A stretch of DNA of 64,000 nt from Acinetobacter sp. ANC 4862 (GTDB lineage Bacteria; Pseudomonadota; Gammaproteobacteria; Pseudomonadales; Moraxellaceae), in contig NZ_SJXH01000004.1 of assembly GCF_004336635.1 (NCBI RefSeq), positions 62,001 through 126,000 on the forward strand, in the 5' to 3' direction. The position numbers and the translations under genes are program-made. Numbering within the stretch: the first letter of the stretch is position 1; every line of letters starts with the position of its first letter. The notes beneath the pieces were generated by a model. That model saw only the letters and a program-made list of their open reading frames with translations. It was not told the DNA's origin and made no database searches. Shown here one piece after another: positions 11,495 to 19,973 of the stretch.

Positions 11495-12898
11495 ATGCAA
11501 ATGAATTTTACCAAACTTGTCGCTAGTCTTATTTTAACTGGATCACTGGTCGGTTGTGCTGCGGTGGTGAAAACGCCATATGAGCAACCTGCTGTGAATA
11601 TTCCAGGCAGCTTCCAGAACAGTAAAGCGCTGAGCCAACAGGTGCATGCTGATGTCTATGCCGATCAATGGTGGACCCTGTTTGGCGATACTCAGCTGAA
11701 TCAACTGGTCAATCAGGTGTTAGCGACTAATACCGATTTGGCAGTGGCTGGCATTAACTTGCAGCAGGCACGTTTACAAGCCGGTTTGGCTCAAAACAAG
11801 CAAGGTCCACGGGTCAGTTCCAGCGTTTCGGCAGGACATAGTATTGACCTGAATTCAGGGGATGATGCTTCACGCGGCTTGTCTATAAGTGCTGGTGTGA
11901 GTTATGAACTGGACTTGTTCGGCAAACTGGCGCGTCAAACTGAAGCCAGTAAATGGGAAGCGCTAGCGACCGAACAGGACTTGCAAAGTACCGCACAAAG
12001 TCTGGTGGCGACGACTGCCAATTTATACTGGCAATTGGGTTATCTGAATGAGCGTTACGCCGTTGCACAGCAAAACTTGGCCAGTACGCAAAAAATCTAT
12101 GAACTGGTACGCACCCAATATCGTGCTGGAGCGGTTTCAGGTCTGGACCTCACCGCGGCAGAACAATCCGTTCAAAGCCAAAGAGCGAGTTTAAGTCAGA
12201 TTGAACAGCAGCGTGTTGAAGCACGTACGGCTTTGGCCGTTTTACTTAACATGCCCGTCCAGCAACTGAATATTCAGGAACCGTCCCGTTTACCGCGGAT
12301 TGCCCTACCGACTGTATCGGCTGGCTTACCGGCTGACTTGCTGTCGCGTCGTCCAGATTTGCAAGCGTCCGAATTACGCTTACGTAAGGCTTTGGCAAGC
12401 AAAGATGCCACTAAAGCTAGCTATTATCCTTCAATCAGTCTGACCGGAAATTTAGGCTCTTCCAGCACATCGTTAAGCAACTTGTTACAAAATCCTGCTT
12501 TAACGTTGGGCGCAAATCTCAGCTTGCCGTTCCTGCAATATAACGATATGAAGAAAGATGTAGCGATCAGTAATCTGGATTATGAAAAATCGATTATGCA
12601 ATATCGCCAGACCTTGTATCAGGCTTTTGCCGATGTGGAAAATGCACTTTCCGCACGTACCGAATTAAATAAACAAGTGGCTTTGCAGGAACGGAATGTG
12701 CAACTTGCCGAAAAAACCGAGCGTTTAACTGAAGTGCGTTACCGCAACGGTGCCATCGCGCTGAAAAACCTGCTCGATGCCCAAGAAACCACACGTAATG
12801 CCCGTTTGTCTTTGGTACAAACCAGACAGAGTCAATACAATGCCTATGTGACCTTAATGCAGGCTTTAGGCGGCAGTCCCATCAAACAACTGCCTTAA
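11495..12898 (+). CDS. Outer-membrane efflux lipoprotein (NodT/TolC family) of the MacAB system
   Basis: The 467-residue outer-membrane factor should form a trimeric channel completing the MacAB exporter. Signal peptide 1-20 ends in the lipobox LVGC, with the acylated cysteine at about 21. Two tandem OEP repeats follow: the first includes DQWWTLFGDTQLNQLV and SYELDLFGKLARQTEA, the second begins near RRPDLQASELRLRKA and ends with AFADVENALSAR and NAYVTLMQALGG. It is co-transcribed with macAB. E. coli MacAB borrows TolC; here the channel gene sits in the operon, as often seen in Pseudomonas and Acinetobacter. I leave the symbol blank because naming varies. Confidence 0.92.
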   Translation: MQMNFTKLVASLILTGSLVGCAAVVKTPYEQPAVNIPGSFQNSKALSQQVHADVYADQWWTLFGDTQLNQLVNQVLATNTDLAVAGINLQQARLQAGLAQNKQGPRVSSSVSAGHSIDLNSGDDASRGLSISAGVSYELDLFGKLARQTEASKWEALATEQDLQSTAQSLVATTANLYWQLGYLNERYAVAQQNLASTQKIYELVRTQYRAGAVSGLDLTAAEQSVQSQRASLSQIEQQRVEARTALAVLLNMPVQQLNIQEPSRLPRIALPTVSAGLPADLLSRRPDLQASELRLRKALASKDATKASYYPSISLTGNLGSSSTSLSNLLQNPALTLGANLSLPFLQYNDMKKDVAISNLDYEKSIMQYRQTLYQAFADVENALSARTELNKQVALQERNVQLAEKTERLTEVRYRNGAIALKNLLDAQETTRNARLSLVQTRQSQYNAYVTLMQALGGSPIKQLP

Positions 12899-12908
12899 AC
12901 TAAACAAT

Positions 12909-12936
12909 AAAAAAAGCCTCAACAGAGGCTTTTTTA
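12909..12936 (+). terminator. Rho-independent terminator of the macAB operon
   Basis: AAAAAAGCCTC-AACA-GAGGCTTTTTT: a perfect stem with a four-base loop and a T run, eleven bases after the last gene. The A run on the other side means it can also serve the convergent amidase-like gene on the minus strand. Confidence 0.9.
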
Positions 12937-12959
12937 TTTAAGCAGTTTTCAAAGAAAAC

Positions 12960-13481
12960 TTAAAAACTCGGACGATAATATTTATAGGTCAGACCTTTTT
13001 CATTATAAATGTCATAACTTTTTTGCTTAAAGTCAGAGACCCATTGCGTGCCATTAAACCCTGCAATATGTCCATAAACATGTTTACCGGTTCGATCAAT
13101 AATATAAATATCACCTTCTTTAGGTGCATCAAACTTAGGGTTAATTTGTCGATAGCCAATTTTCATTAAAGTATTGCCCCAGTCTGCCGCAGCAACGGGA
13201 TGACTTTGGAACCGTGCCCCTGCCGACTCCAAAGCAAGCCGAATACTTTTCGCACACTTTTGTGAACTGCTATATGAACTAATACCCTGCAAGAAATTAG
13301 TGAATTTATTAATATCAATTCGCTGTCCATTGCTTGCAATGATGTTCTGTCTTTGGAAGGCTTGAACGGACTTGGATTCTGTATTTTTCTTAGAATTCTT
13401 ACCAGATTGGGAACGAATTACGATGTTTGTCTGGACTGGAGCATATACTTCATTCATGTTTACATTATGATCATAAACCAT
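12960..13481 (-). CDS. NlpC/CHAP-like amidase family protein (putative peptidoglycan hydrolase)
   Basis: This 173-residue protein has no signal peptide. Residues 1-65 are polar and variable. From about 68 it resembles small NlpC/CHAP-type cysteine amidases: SSQKCAKSIRLALESAG (Cys76 as likely nucleophile), HPVAAADWGNTLMKIGY, PKEGDIYII, then VYGHIAGFNGTQWVSDFKQ (His138 as likely base, Asp150 a candidate third residue). Proteins of this pattern are often murein hydrolases, including type VI secretion effectors, but no vgrG, hcp or immunity gene is recognisable next to it. The start at 13481 has AGGAG twelve bases upstream; Met9 is an alternative. It is a single gene, convergent with the MacAB operon. 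Function is inferred from motifs only. Confidence 0.65.
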   Translation of the reverse strand: MVYDHNVNMNEVYAPVQTNIVIRSQSGKNSKKNTESKSVQAFQRQNIIASNGQRIDINKFTNFLQGISSYSSSQKCAKSIRLALESAGARFQSHPVAAADWGNTLMKIGYRQINPKFDAPKEGDIYIIDRTGKHVYGHIAGFNGTQWVSDFKQKSYDIYNEKGLTYKYYRPSF

Positions 13482-14114
13482 TCTTTATAACGACTCCTAA
13501 CCCTTAAAATTCGGGCTTTTCACTCATTTTGACGGCAAAGATAGTACCTTGTCAAATGTGATTTTTCATGCAATAAATGTAATAAAATTTAACTAAAGCC
13601 TTTGAAATAGACTTAAATGATTATTTTTTGTTAATTTTTATAATCCAACGCCACTGAAAATTTAATTGATGCTCACTCGAGCAACACAAGGCGGTTATTG
13701 GATTTCGAGTCTTTAAGCCATAATTTGATGGAATAAAACGGTATAAATTGCAAAATCTGACATGGGCTATATGTTGTAATCTTTTAAGCCCTGCTTGTTC
13801 TCCTGCAGGATCATGCAAATATTTTGAATATTGAATACCAACTGACCTATAGCGTTTTTTAGGGGTTTGAAAAATTCTTTATAGAAAAATTGATCCATTT
13901 TCCTCACCCTTATGTTTTTTAATCAAACCCAGTCAAGATTGGACGTGATTATTTAGGTCACAATAAAATATTAATAATATCTATATAAATCATTAATTTA
14001 TAAAAATAAACTCGCAGATTTTAATTTAGCTATCTGCTCCCCTGATAGAGTTTCCTCACCGGTAAAAAAAGGCTAATATGTGCCACAAGAAATTCACAAG
14101 ATTATGAGAGAGAC
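13482..14114. other. Gene-poor region before thyA, possibly with decayed coding sequence
   Basis: No intact gene is supported here. On the minus strand from about 13905 to 13621 two frames remain open in turn: a 43-codon frame opening with ATG at about 13894 after GAGG, and an overlapping frame of more than 80 codons without its own good start. That pattern fits a frameshifted remnant, but the product is unrecognised. The remaining sequence near thyA is A+T-rich control region; GAGAGA lies directly before the thyA start. Confidence 0.35.
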
Positions 14115-14957
14115 ATGCGTCAGTATTTAGACCTTTTACAACACATCCTCGACAACGGTGGCGACAAAGGCGATCGTACTGGAACAGGTACACGTTCTGT
14201 ATTTGGTCATCAAATGCGCTTTGATCTTTCCAAAGGTTTTCCTTTATTGACCACCAAAAAAGTTCATTTTCGTTCCATCGTGATTGAACTGTTGTGGTTT
14301 TTAAAAGGTGATACCAACGTCAAATATCTGCAGGACAATAAAGTTTCGATTTGGGATGAATGGTCCACTGCAGAACAAACTGCACGTTTTGGTCGTCCTG
14401 AAGGTGAATTGGGTCCAGTCTATGGTCATCAATGGCGTAACTTTGGCGCAACTAAAAAAGAAAATGGCTTATATGAGCAAGATGGTTTTGATCAAATTGA
14501 ATGGTTGATTAATGAAATTAAAACCAATCCCAATTCACGCCGTTTAATCGTGTCGGGCTGGAATCCGAATGAAGCTGGAAATGTTGCTCTTCCGCCTTGT
14601 CACACCCTGTTCCAGTTTTTTGTACAGAACGGCAAATTGTCTTGCCAGCTCTATCAACGCAGTGCGGACGTGTTCCTGGGTGTGCCATTTAATATCGCCA
14701 GCTATGCCCTGCTCACGCATATGATTGCGCAAGTATGCGACTTGGGTGTAGGTGACTTTGTCTGGACCGGTGGTGATACCCATTTATATGCCAACCATTT
14801 TGAACAGGCTCAATTGCAACTTAGCCGTGAACCTTTGCCACTTTGCCAATTGAAATTGAATCCTGAAGTGAAAGACATCTTCGATTTTAAATTTGAAGAT
14901 ATCGAAATTGTTGGCTATGAATCACACCCAGGGATTAAAGCGCCGGTTGCGGTTTAA
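14115..14957 (+). CDS. thyA: Thymidylate synthase
   Basis: ThyA methylates dUMP to dTMP using methylene-tetrahydrofolate and releases dihydrofolate. The 280-residue length is standard. Visible motifs are [19 protein letters not shown] (phosphate-binding arginine), [10 protein letters not shown], the active-site [10 protein letters not shown] with nucleophile Cys162, [20 protein letters not shown], and the folate-binding GDTHLYANH near the C-terminus. It is followed 82 bases later by folA, which regenerates the folate it consumes; the pairing is common. The intervening sequence is a pyrimidine-rich repeat, so co-transcription is likely but not certain. Confidence 0.98.
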   Translation: MRQYLDLLQHILDNGGDKGDRTGTGTRSVFGHQMRFDLSKGFPLLTTKKVHFRSIVIELLWFLKGDTNVKYLQDNKVSIWDEWSTAEQTARFGRPEGELGPVYGHQWRNFGATKKENGLYEQDGFDQIEWLINEIKTNPNSRRLIVSGWNPNEAGNVALPPCHTLFQFFVQNGKLSCQLYQRSADVFLGVPFNIASYALLTHMIAQVCDLGVGDFVWTGGDTHLYANHFEQAQLQLSREPLPLCQLKLNPEVKDIFDFKFEDIEIVGYESHPGIKAPVAV

Positions 14958-14962
14958 TTTCT

Positions 14963-15003
14963 AAAATCCCCCTTTAATTCCCCCTTTTGCAAAGGGGGGG
15001 GAA
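14963..15003. repeat. Intergenic palindromic repeat between thyA and folA
   Basis: Two pyrimidine-rich units (TCCCCCTTTAA, TTCCCCCTTTTG) are followed by CAAAGGGGGGGG, so that CCCCCTTTTG pairs with CAAAGGGGG in a stable hairpin. It resembles the element after leuS (5320-5465) and is probably a short dispersed repeat that can also slow transcription. Confidence 0.55.
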
Positions 15004-15039
15004 AACGTATCTGAATATAAAAAATACAGGGAAAATTTT

Positions 15040-15552
15040 ATGACCTTTCAAAATTTAGAAGTTGTTCATGTCGTGGCCATGGATCAACAGCGCTGCATTG
15101 GTAAAAATAATGACTTACCTTGGCACATTTCAGCTGACCTCAAGCACTTCAAAGAAATCACCCAAGGTGGTGTCGTGGTCATGGGTCGTAAAACTTTAGA
15201 GTCTATGGGTCGCACCTTGCCGAAGCGTGTCAATTGGGTAATTACCCGTGACACCGACTGGTCATTTGAAGGGACTAAAGTTGCCTACTCGATTGAAGAT
15301 GCCTTGACTCAAGCGGTTGCCGATGTACAAGCATCAGAGAAAGCCGACGCGATCTTTATTATCGGTGGCGGTGAGATCTTTAAACAGACCATGAATATTG
15401 CCGACCGTTTAGAGCTGACCCATGTCGAACTGGATGTTCAAGGCGATGCCTACTATCCAGAAATTCCAGCTGAATTTAACAAGGTCGCGTCTGAACAACA
15501 TATTGACGACAAAACTGGGATTGCTTTTGAGTTCGCAACTTACCGAAAATAA
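15040..15552 (+). CDS. folA: Dihydrofolate reductase
   Basis: FolA reduces dihydrofolate to tetrahydrofolate with NADPH and is the target of trimethoprim. The protein is 170 residues, typical of chromosomal type. It shows VVAMDQQRCIGKNNDLPWHI (substrate pocket and Met20-like loop), DLKHFKEIT, VVMGRKTLESMGRTLPKR (cofactor binding) and IFIIGGGEIFKQTM. It has extra C-terminal residues relative to E. coli (159 aa). Encoded just after thyA. I see no sequence feature that would by itself suggest a mobile resistance (dfr) allele. Confidence 0.97.
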   Translation: MTFQNLEVVHVVAMDQQRCIGKNNDLPWHISADLKHFKEITQGGVVVMGRKTLESMGRTLPKRVNWVITRDTDWSFEGTKVAYSIEDALTQAVADVQASEKADAIFIIGGGEIFKQTMNIADRLELTHVELDVQGDAYYPEIPAEFNKVASEQHIDDKTGIAFEFATYRK

Positions 15553-15580
15553 AGGCAATAATTACTTATAACAGTCAAAT

Positions 15581-16642
15581 ATGCATAATATTGGAAAAAG
15601 GGAGTTTTTCGCTGCTCTAGGCATGGCTTTACTTCATTCCATGTTTAGCCTTTTCGTTATTGTGTCCTCTATTTGGCTGTGTCTTGCGTTGTGGTTTCAA
15701 GAACCTTTTGGTTGGTTGGTCACCCGCATAATGATTGGTATTTGGATTGTCTTTGCTTTAAGTATCCTGGGTATTTATATCACCCAAAATTTATTTAACC
15801 GTCATATAGATATACTGATTTATATGTTTGGTTTTCTGTTTGGCTTATTTTGGTATTTTAGCCTGGAAGCCAAGCAAGATCGTGACTGGAATCCGGAAGT
15901 TGCCCAAATATTGTCTTATGAACAACAGGGCAATTTGGTCACGCTGCACAATGTACGTAATTTTAACTGGCATGCTGATGGCAGCTATGATGAACATTGG
16001 GAAACCCGTCAGTTTGATTTAAACCAGATTACCGGCGTGAATATCATCACTTCCTATTGGATGGGGCCACGCATCGCGCATACCCTAGTCAGTTTTGATT
16101 TTGCCAATAGCAAGCCACTGACCTTTTCGATTGAAATTCGCAAACAAAAAAATGAAGAATTTTCTACTTATGGCGGTTTTTTTAGAAAATATGAACTCAG
16201 CCTGATCGCAGCAGATGAAAAAGATCTGATTTATACCCGCAGCAATATTCGGGGCGAACATGTCTATTTCTTCCCGGTGAATATGTCGAAAACCGAAAGA
16301 CGCGCCTTGTTTGAAGAATATCTGCATAAAGCCAATGAATTAAGAAATCAGCCCAAATGGTATAACAGCCTCACCAGTAACTGCACCACGCTGGTGTTTG
16401 ATATGGTGCAAGCAGTCTCTAAAAGGCACTTGCCGACCGATTACCGCCTGCTGGCTTCTGGTTATTTACCCAATTATCTGTATGACCTACATGCGATTTC
16501 ACACGATTTAACCATGCAACAGTGGTATGAGGTTGCCTACATCAACCCACGTGTCAGTGCATTAAACAATATGAGCAGCACTCAATATTCAACCCTTATT
16601 CGTCAGGGGTTACCGCAACCGACAACTGTAGATGTACCATAA
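15581..16642 (+). CDS. DUF4105 domain membrane protein
   Basis: The protein is 353 residues. Three hydrophobic helices occupy roughly 9-37, 46-67 and 75-95, then a soluble domain follows. The DUF4105 hallmark lies at W-Y-N-S-L-T-S-N-C-T-T (Cys268), with upstream HTLVSFDFANSKPLTFSIEIRKQ, where a histidine precedes a beta strand. DUF4105 proteins have a NlpC/P60-like cysteine-histidine arrangement and are suspected peptidases or amidases of the envelope; no reaction is established. The gene starts 28 bases after folA and may be transcribed with it. Conserved neighbours do not reveal its role. Confidence 0.8.
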   Translation: MHNIGKREFFAALGMALLHSMFSLFVIVSSIWLCLALWFQEPFGWLVTRIMIGIWIVFALSILGIYITQNLFNRHIDILIYMFGFLFGLFWYFSLEAKQDRDWNPEVAQILSYEQQGNLVTLHNVRNFNWHADGSYDEHWETRQFDLNQITGVNIITSYWMGPRIAHTLVSFDFANSKPLTFSIEIRKQKNEEFSTYGGFFRKYELSLIAADEKDLIYTRSNIRGEHVYFFPVNMSKTERRALFEEYLHKANELRNQPKWYNSLTSNCTTLVFDMVQAVSKRHLPTDYRLLASGYLPNYLYDLHAISHDLTMQQWYEVAYINPRVSALNNMSSTQYSTLIRQGLPQPTTVDVP

Positions 16643-16745
16643 TAAGAAATGCAAAAAATATATAAAACATAGATTTAAGCCTAGTTAAATGGCTATTTTT
16701 TTGTTTATATAGAACGTAAGTTAAATCAAGAACGAGAATTCCAAT

Positions 16746-17207
16746 ATGTTAAAAAAATTATGTGCTGTCAGCCTGATTGCTGCAGCTATTGCTTTTACAG
16801 GTTGTGAAACGATGCCTAACGCATCTTCTACGATTGAAACTGCAAATTTAGTTCAATTACAAAACCGTACCTGGATTGCAACCCATATTGGCAATACTGA
16901 AATCAAAACAGTACCGACTGCACACAATATTCCAAGTTTACAGTTTGATGCCTCAACCAAACGGGTCAGCGGTGCTGATGGCTGCAACCGTATTATGGGC
17001 AGCTACGAAGCAGGTCGCGATACTCTCATGCTCAGTCAAATGGCAGGCACCAAAATGGCATGTTTAGATAGCCACAATGTCTCGCAACAATTTAATGAAG
17101 CACTAACTAAAGTGGCAAACTATCAAGTCTTTGGCAAAACACTCAAACTGCTTGATCGTCATGGCAATCTTGTTATTCAATTCACCAGTCCGGTTCAACC
17201 GCGTTAA
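16746..17207 (+). CDS. META domain lipoprotein (HslJ-like)
   Basis: The protein is 153 residues. Signal peptide 1-19 ends in FTGC, giving an acylated Cys20, so it should be anchored in the outer membrane or periplasmic face. The META domain is clear: NRTWIATHIG at the start, then PSLQFDASTKRVSGADGCNRIMGSY (the G-x-D-GCN-x-x-x-G-x-Y signature) and MAGTKMACLD near the end. E. coli HslJ has this fold and is linked to heat shock and novobiocin tolerance, but the biochemical role is unknown. The gene is monocistronic, with 100 bases of A+T-rich sequence upstream. Confidence 0.88.
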   Translation: MLKKLCAVSLIAAAIAFTGCETMPNASSTIETANLVQLQNRTWIATHIGNTEIKTVPTAHNIPSLQFDASTKRVSGADGCNRIMGSYEAGRDTLMLSQMAGTKMACLDSHNVSQQFNEALTKVANYQVFGKTLKLLDRHGNLVIQFTSPVQPR

Positions 17208-17327
17208 ATAATGCAGATAAAAAGCCTAAAATTTCAGGATTTTGTATATAAAATGCATAAATAAATACATTGTAGCTTCATAAAAAGCCCATATATTAAA
17301 AAAAATAAACAAATATAGGATAAAACC

Positions 17328-17852
17328 ATGCAACAGGCATTATTTGGTGGTGGATGTTTTTGGTGTGTTGAAGCCATATTTCTACAGCTGAAAGGCGTAG
17401 AAAAAGTGGTTAGTGGTTATGCTGGCGGTCATACTGACAATCCAAGTTATGACAATATTTGCCGTGGGGACACCAACCACGCAGAAGTGATTTTGATTGA
17501 TTATGATGAAACCCAAATTAGCTTTGCTCAGCTTTTGGATGTGCTTTTTACCACCCATGACCCAACGACCTTAAACCGTCAAGGCAATGACGTCGGTACT
17601 CAATATCGTTCTGTGATTTATTACCTGAATGATGAACAGCAACAGCAGGCACAACAAACGATTGATGCTCTAAAAGCAGAAGGTCTGAATATTGTGACCG
17701 AACTGAGTCCTGCACCCAAGTTCTACCCTGCCGAAGAATATCACCAGAATTTCTTTGCCCGGAATCCATCCCAAGGCTACTGTAACTTTGCCATTCCACC
17801 GAAATTAATGAAATTACGCAGTAAGTTTCAGGATTTGCTTAAATCCGAATAA
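17328..17852 (+). CDS. msrA: Peptide methionine sulfoxide reductase MsrA
   Basis: MsrA reduces methionine-S-sulfoxide in oxidised proteins back to methionine. The protein is 174 residues, single-domain, without a signal peptide, so it acts in the cytoplasm. The catalytic [10 protein letters not shown] lies at the very N-terminus (Cys10), followed by VVSGYAGG and then [25 protein letters not shown], the substrate-binding signature, and [15 protein letters not shown], which supplies a resolving cysteine. ATAGGA lies seven to twelve bases before the start. There is no fused MsrB. Confidence 0.97.
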   Translation: MQQALFGGGCFWCVEAIFLQLKGVEKVVSGYAGGHTDNPSYDNICRGDTNHAEVILIDYDETQISFAQLLDVLFTTHDPTTLNRQGNDVGTQYRSVIYYLNDEQQQQAQQTIDALKAEGLNIVTELSPAPKFYPAEEYHQNFFARNPSQGYCNFAIPPKLMKLRSKFQDLLKSE

Positions 17853-17878
17853 TCACACTTTTCAGCAAACTTTAGACA

Positions 17879-17911
17879 TAAAAAAAGCGACTCTCTCGGT
17901 CGCTTTTTTTA
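17879..17911. terminator. Bidirectional terminator between msrA and exbD
   Basis: AAAAAAGCGAC-TCTCTCG-GTCGCTTTTTT: A and T runs flank a perfect stem, so it can end both msrA (plus) and the tonB-exbB-exbD operon (minus), which converge here. Confidence 0.88.
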
Positions 17912-17920
17912 TATTTTTGA

Positions 17921-18325
17921 TTAGTTATCAGTCGCAAAAGCAATATCGCTGAGCCCGGCTTCGCTCGCACGAGACATCACTTGTGCAACAGCGTCATAAC
18001 GTGATTCTTTATCTGCTTTCAAAACAATGGTCGGCTGACGCTCTTCCTGACCTGCTTCGTTAAATTTTTTCTGTAACTCGTCAAGCGTGACTACATCACC
18101 ATTCCAGGCCACTTCTCCACCCGCATTAATACTGATGGTCACATTTTTAGGCGGCAAATCAATAATATCTGCCGTGGTTTTTGGTAAAGTTAATGGAATT
18201 GATGGGTTAGCAACGGTTGCTGTCACCAAAAAGATGATCATCAATACCAACATAATATCGATCAGTGGAATGAGATTCATCTCATTCATACCTACATCGT
18301 TGTCTTCGCCCAATTGAAAGCCCAT
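17921..18325 (-). CDS. exbD: Biopolymer transport protein ExbD
   Basis: ExbD is one of the two proton-channel subunits that energise TonB from the inner-membrane proton gradient. The protein is 134 residues: a short cytoplasmic N-terminus, one transmembrane helix LIPLIDIMLVLMIIFLVTA with the essential aspartate in PLIDIMLV, and a periplasmic domain. Its ATG shares one base with the exbB stop codon, so translation is coupled. It is the last gene of tonB-exbB-exbD. Confidence 0.95.
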   Translation of the reverse strand: MGFQLGEDNDVGMNEMNLIPLIDIMLVLMIIFLVTATVANPSIPLTLPKTTADIIDLPPKNVTISINAGGEVAWNGDVVTLDELQKKFNEAGQEERQPTIVLKADKESRYDAVAQVMSRASEAGLSDIAFATDN

Positions 18326-18945
18326 TAAGCTTGACCTCCAACCAAATTATTTGCTGTTGCTTTAGTCGCTACTTGAGCCGAACTATCTTGTTGCAACATG
18401 GTATCAATTAACAGACTGTGCGCCTGATCTTGTAACTCATGCGATAAACCACGGTTTACACGGGTACAAATGTTATACGCCAGTACTGCTGGAATCGCCA
18501 CAGCCAAACCTAAACCGGTCATGATCAAGGCTTCACCTACCGGGGTCGCAACTTGTGCCAAACCGGCTTGACCGCTTTTACCGACTGCAACCAAGGCATG
18601 AAAAATACCCCATACTGTACCGAACAAACCCACAAATGGTGCAAGTGAAGCAATAGTACCTAGAACCGCAACGCCTTTTTCAGCACTCGATTTTTCAGCA
18701 GAAATTTGACGCAATAAAGCCTGTTCTGCCACTGCCTTACGCTGTTCAAAATTTAAAGGGGCAAATTTTGCCTTTAACTTGCTTAACGCTTGAGAAAGTT
18801 GAGCATAAGCTTGTTGCTTCAGTTGGCGAGTCCCCATTAAACGTAAAACGAAGATCGTCCATGTCGTAATCGACATTGCCAATAACACGAAATACAGTGT
18901 TTTACTCACTGCATCGGCGTGTTGCCAATAAACTGAAAAGTTCAT
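18325..18945 (-). CDS. exbB: Biopolymer transport protein ExbB (MotA/TolQ family)
   Basis: ExbB is the pentameric proton-channel scaffold of the TonB motor. The protein is 206 residues with three membrane helices: about 13-35, then AVLGTIASLAPFVGLFGTVWGIFHAL and GEALIMTGLGLAVAIPAVLAYN, the two conserved helices of the TolQ/MotA family. A cytoplasmic stretch lies between the first and second helices. It lies between tonB (20-base gap) and exbD (1-base overlap), so the three are one operon. Confidence 0.95.
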   Translation of the reverse strand: MNFSVYWQHADAVSKTLYFVLLAMSITTWTIFVLRLMGTRQLKQQAYAQLSQALSKLKAKFAPLNFEQRKAVAEQALLRQISAEKSSAEKGVAVLGTIASLAPFVGLFGTVWGIFHALVAVGKSGQAGLAQVATPVGEALIMTGLGLAVAIPAVLAYNICTRVNRGLSHELQDQAHSLLIDTMLQQDSSAQVATKATANNLVGGQA

Positions 18946-18965
18946 ACTCGAACTCCTAAAAAATG

Positions 18966-19760
18966 TTAGCCGTGTGGATTCAATGTCAATTCAAATGGTT
19001 GGTCAGCACTAATTGGATAAGCAACGCCATTTTCTTTGTACGGTTTGAATTTGGAACTACGCACTGAGCGTAAAATCTTGTTATCTAAAGCAGCTATACC
19101 ACTCGAACGCGAAATACGCGCCGAGGTAACCACCCCTTTTTCATTCGCTTCAATATGCACCACCACAATACGCGTTTGACCTTCTAAATCGCTATTGTTA
19201 TATGAAGGTTTTGGCGAACGACTCCATTGCACGCCCGAGCCACCAATCGATACACTTTTTGGCGATGGTGGTGCAGCTGGCGCTGGTGGAGCAACAGGTG
19301 CAGGTGGCGCAACTGGCGCAGGTTTAGCGACCTGTACAGGTTTAACTACTTTAGTTTCAGAAATCGTTGTAGTGACAGTTGGTTTAGGTGGCGCTTCAAC
19401 CGGCTTCACCACTGGTTTTGGTGTTTCTGCTTTTTTAACTTGTTGAACCTTCTCTACCTTTTTCGGCGGTGGTGGAAGTTGTTTTTCTACAATTTTAACT
19501 TCTTTCACTTCCTTAGGCTTGGGCTGCTCTTTTTTCGGTTCAGCTTTCGGCTTAGGTGGTAAAGGTTTTGGTGGTTCTTGAATTTTAACAAAGCGAACTT
19601 TTAAAGGTTCTTTTTCAACGGGTTTGAGTTCCGGGGTTTTCATTTGCCCCACCGCCCACAACACGCCCATGTGACCGACCACAACGGCGATAAGCGCTGT
19701 GATAATTTTCTTTTTCATCGGATTGGGAGTTTGCATATTTAGAGCGGGAGATTGACTCAT
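18966..19760 (-). CDS. tonB: TonB energy-transducing protein
   Basis: TonB spans the periplasm and pulls on the TonB box of outer-membrane receptors for siderophores, haem and vitamin B12. The protein is 264 residues: an uncleaved N-terminal anchor (about 16-37), a long proline/lysine-rich rod (about 50-175), and the C-terminal domain with GQTRIVVVHIEANEKGVVTSARISRSSG and FKPYKENGVAYPI. The rod contains short tandem units (PAPVAPPAPVAPPAPAAPP). It opens the operon with exbB and exbD. A Fur-like sequence lies about 90 bases upstream, which would fit iron control. Confidence 0.95.
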   Translation of the reverse strand: MSQSPALNMQTPNPMKKKIITALIAVVVGHMGVLWAVGQMKTPELKPVEKEPLKVRFVKIQEPPKPLPPKPKAEPKKEQPKPKEVKEVKIVEKQLPPPPKKVEKVQQVKKAETPKPVVKPVEAPPKPTVTTTISETKVVKPVQVAKPAPVAPPAPVAPPAPAAPPSPKSVSIGGSGVQWSRSPKPSYNNSDLEGQTRIVVVHIEANEKGVVTSARISRSSGIAALDNKILRSVRSSKFKPYKENGVAYPISADQPFELTLNPHG

Positions 19761-19850
19761 TAAAATCAGTTACCTAATTAAAGCGATTGTAGATCAATAC
19801 AGATTTAAGCAATCAAGCTCATCGGTTAGTACAATTAAAGCACCGCAATA

Positions 19851-19869
19851 ATAAATGAGAAGTGTTTTC
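19851..19869 (-). promoter_or_regulatory. Possible Fur box upstream of tonB
   Basis: The plus-strand sequence ATAAATGAGAAGTGTTTTC matches 11 of 19 positions of the Fur consensus GATAATGATAATCATTATC, including the AATGA core and the closing TT-TC. It lies about 90-110 bases upstream of tonB. The match is partial, so this is a suggestion only. Confidence 0.3.
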
Positions 19870-19921
19870 ATTTGCAACTATTAAATCGTAAGTTTTGATG
19901 AGTTTTTTTAATCAATAAAAC

Positions 19922-19953
19922 AAGAAAGGCATACTTTAAGTATGCCTTTCTTT
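19922..19953 (-). terminator. purU terminator
   Basis: AAGAAAGGCATACTT-AA-GTATGCCTTTCTT, a long perfect stem just after the purU stop (on the minus strand). The stem is symmetrical, so it could stop transcription arriving from either side. Confidence 0.8.
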
Positions 19954-19973
19954 AAAAATTAGTCAATGTTGTT

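Noticed and set aside
15040-15552. Possible mobile trimethoprim-resistance dfr gene.
   Set aside because: It is paired with thyA, has neighbour-like composition and shows no integron or insertion-sequence signature, so it is the chromosomal folA.
19195-19562. Two open frames on the plus strand rich in glycine or tryptophan/phenylalanine.
   Set aside because: They are antisense shadows of the proline/lysine-rich rod of tonB; the low complexity follows from that sequence.
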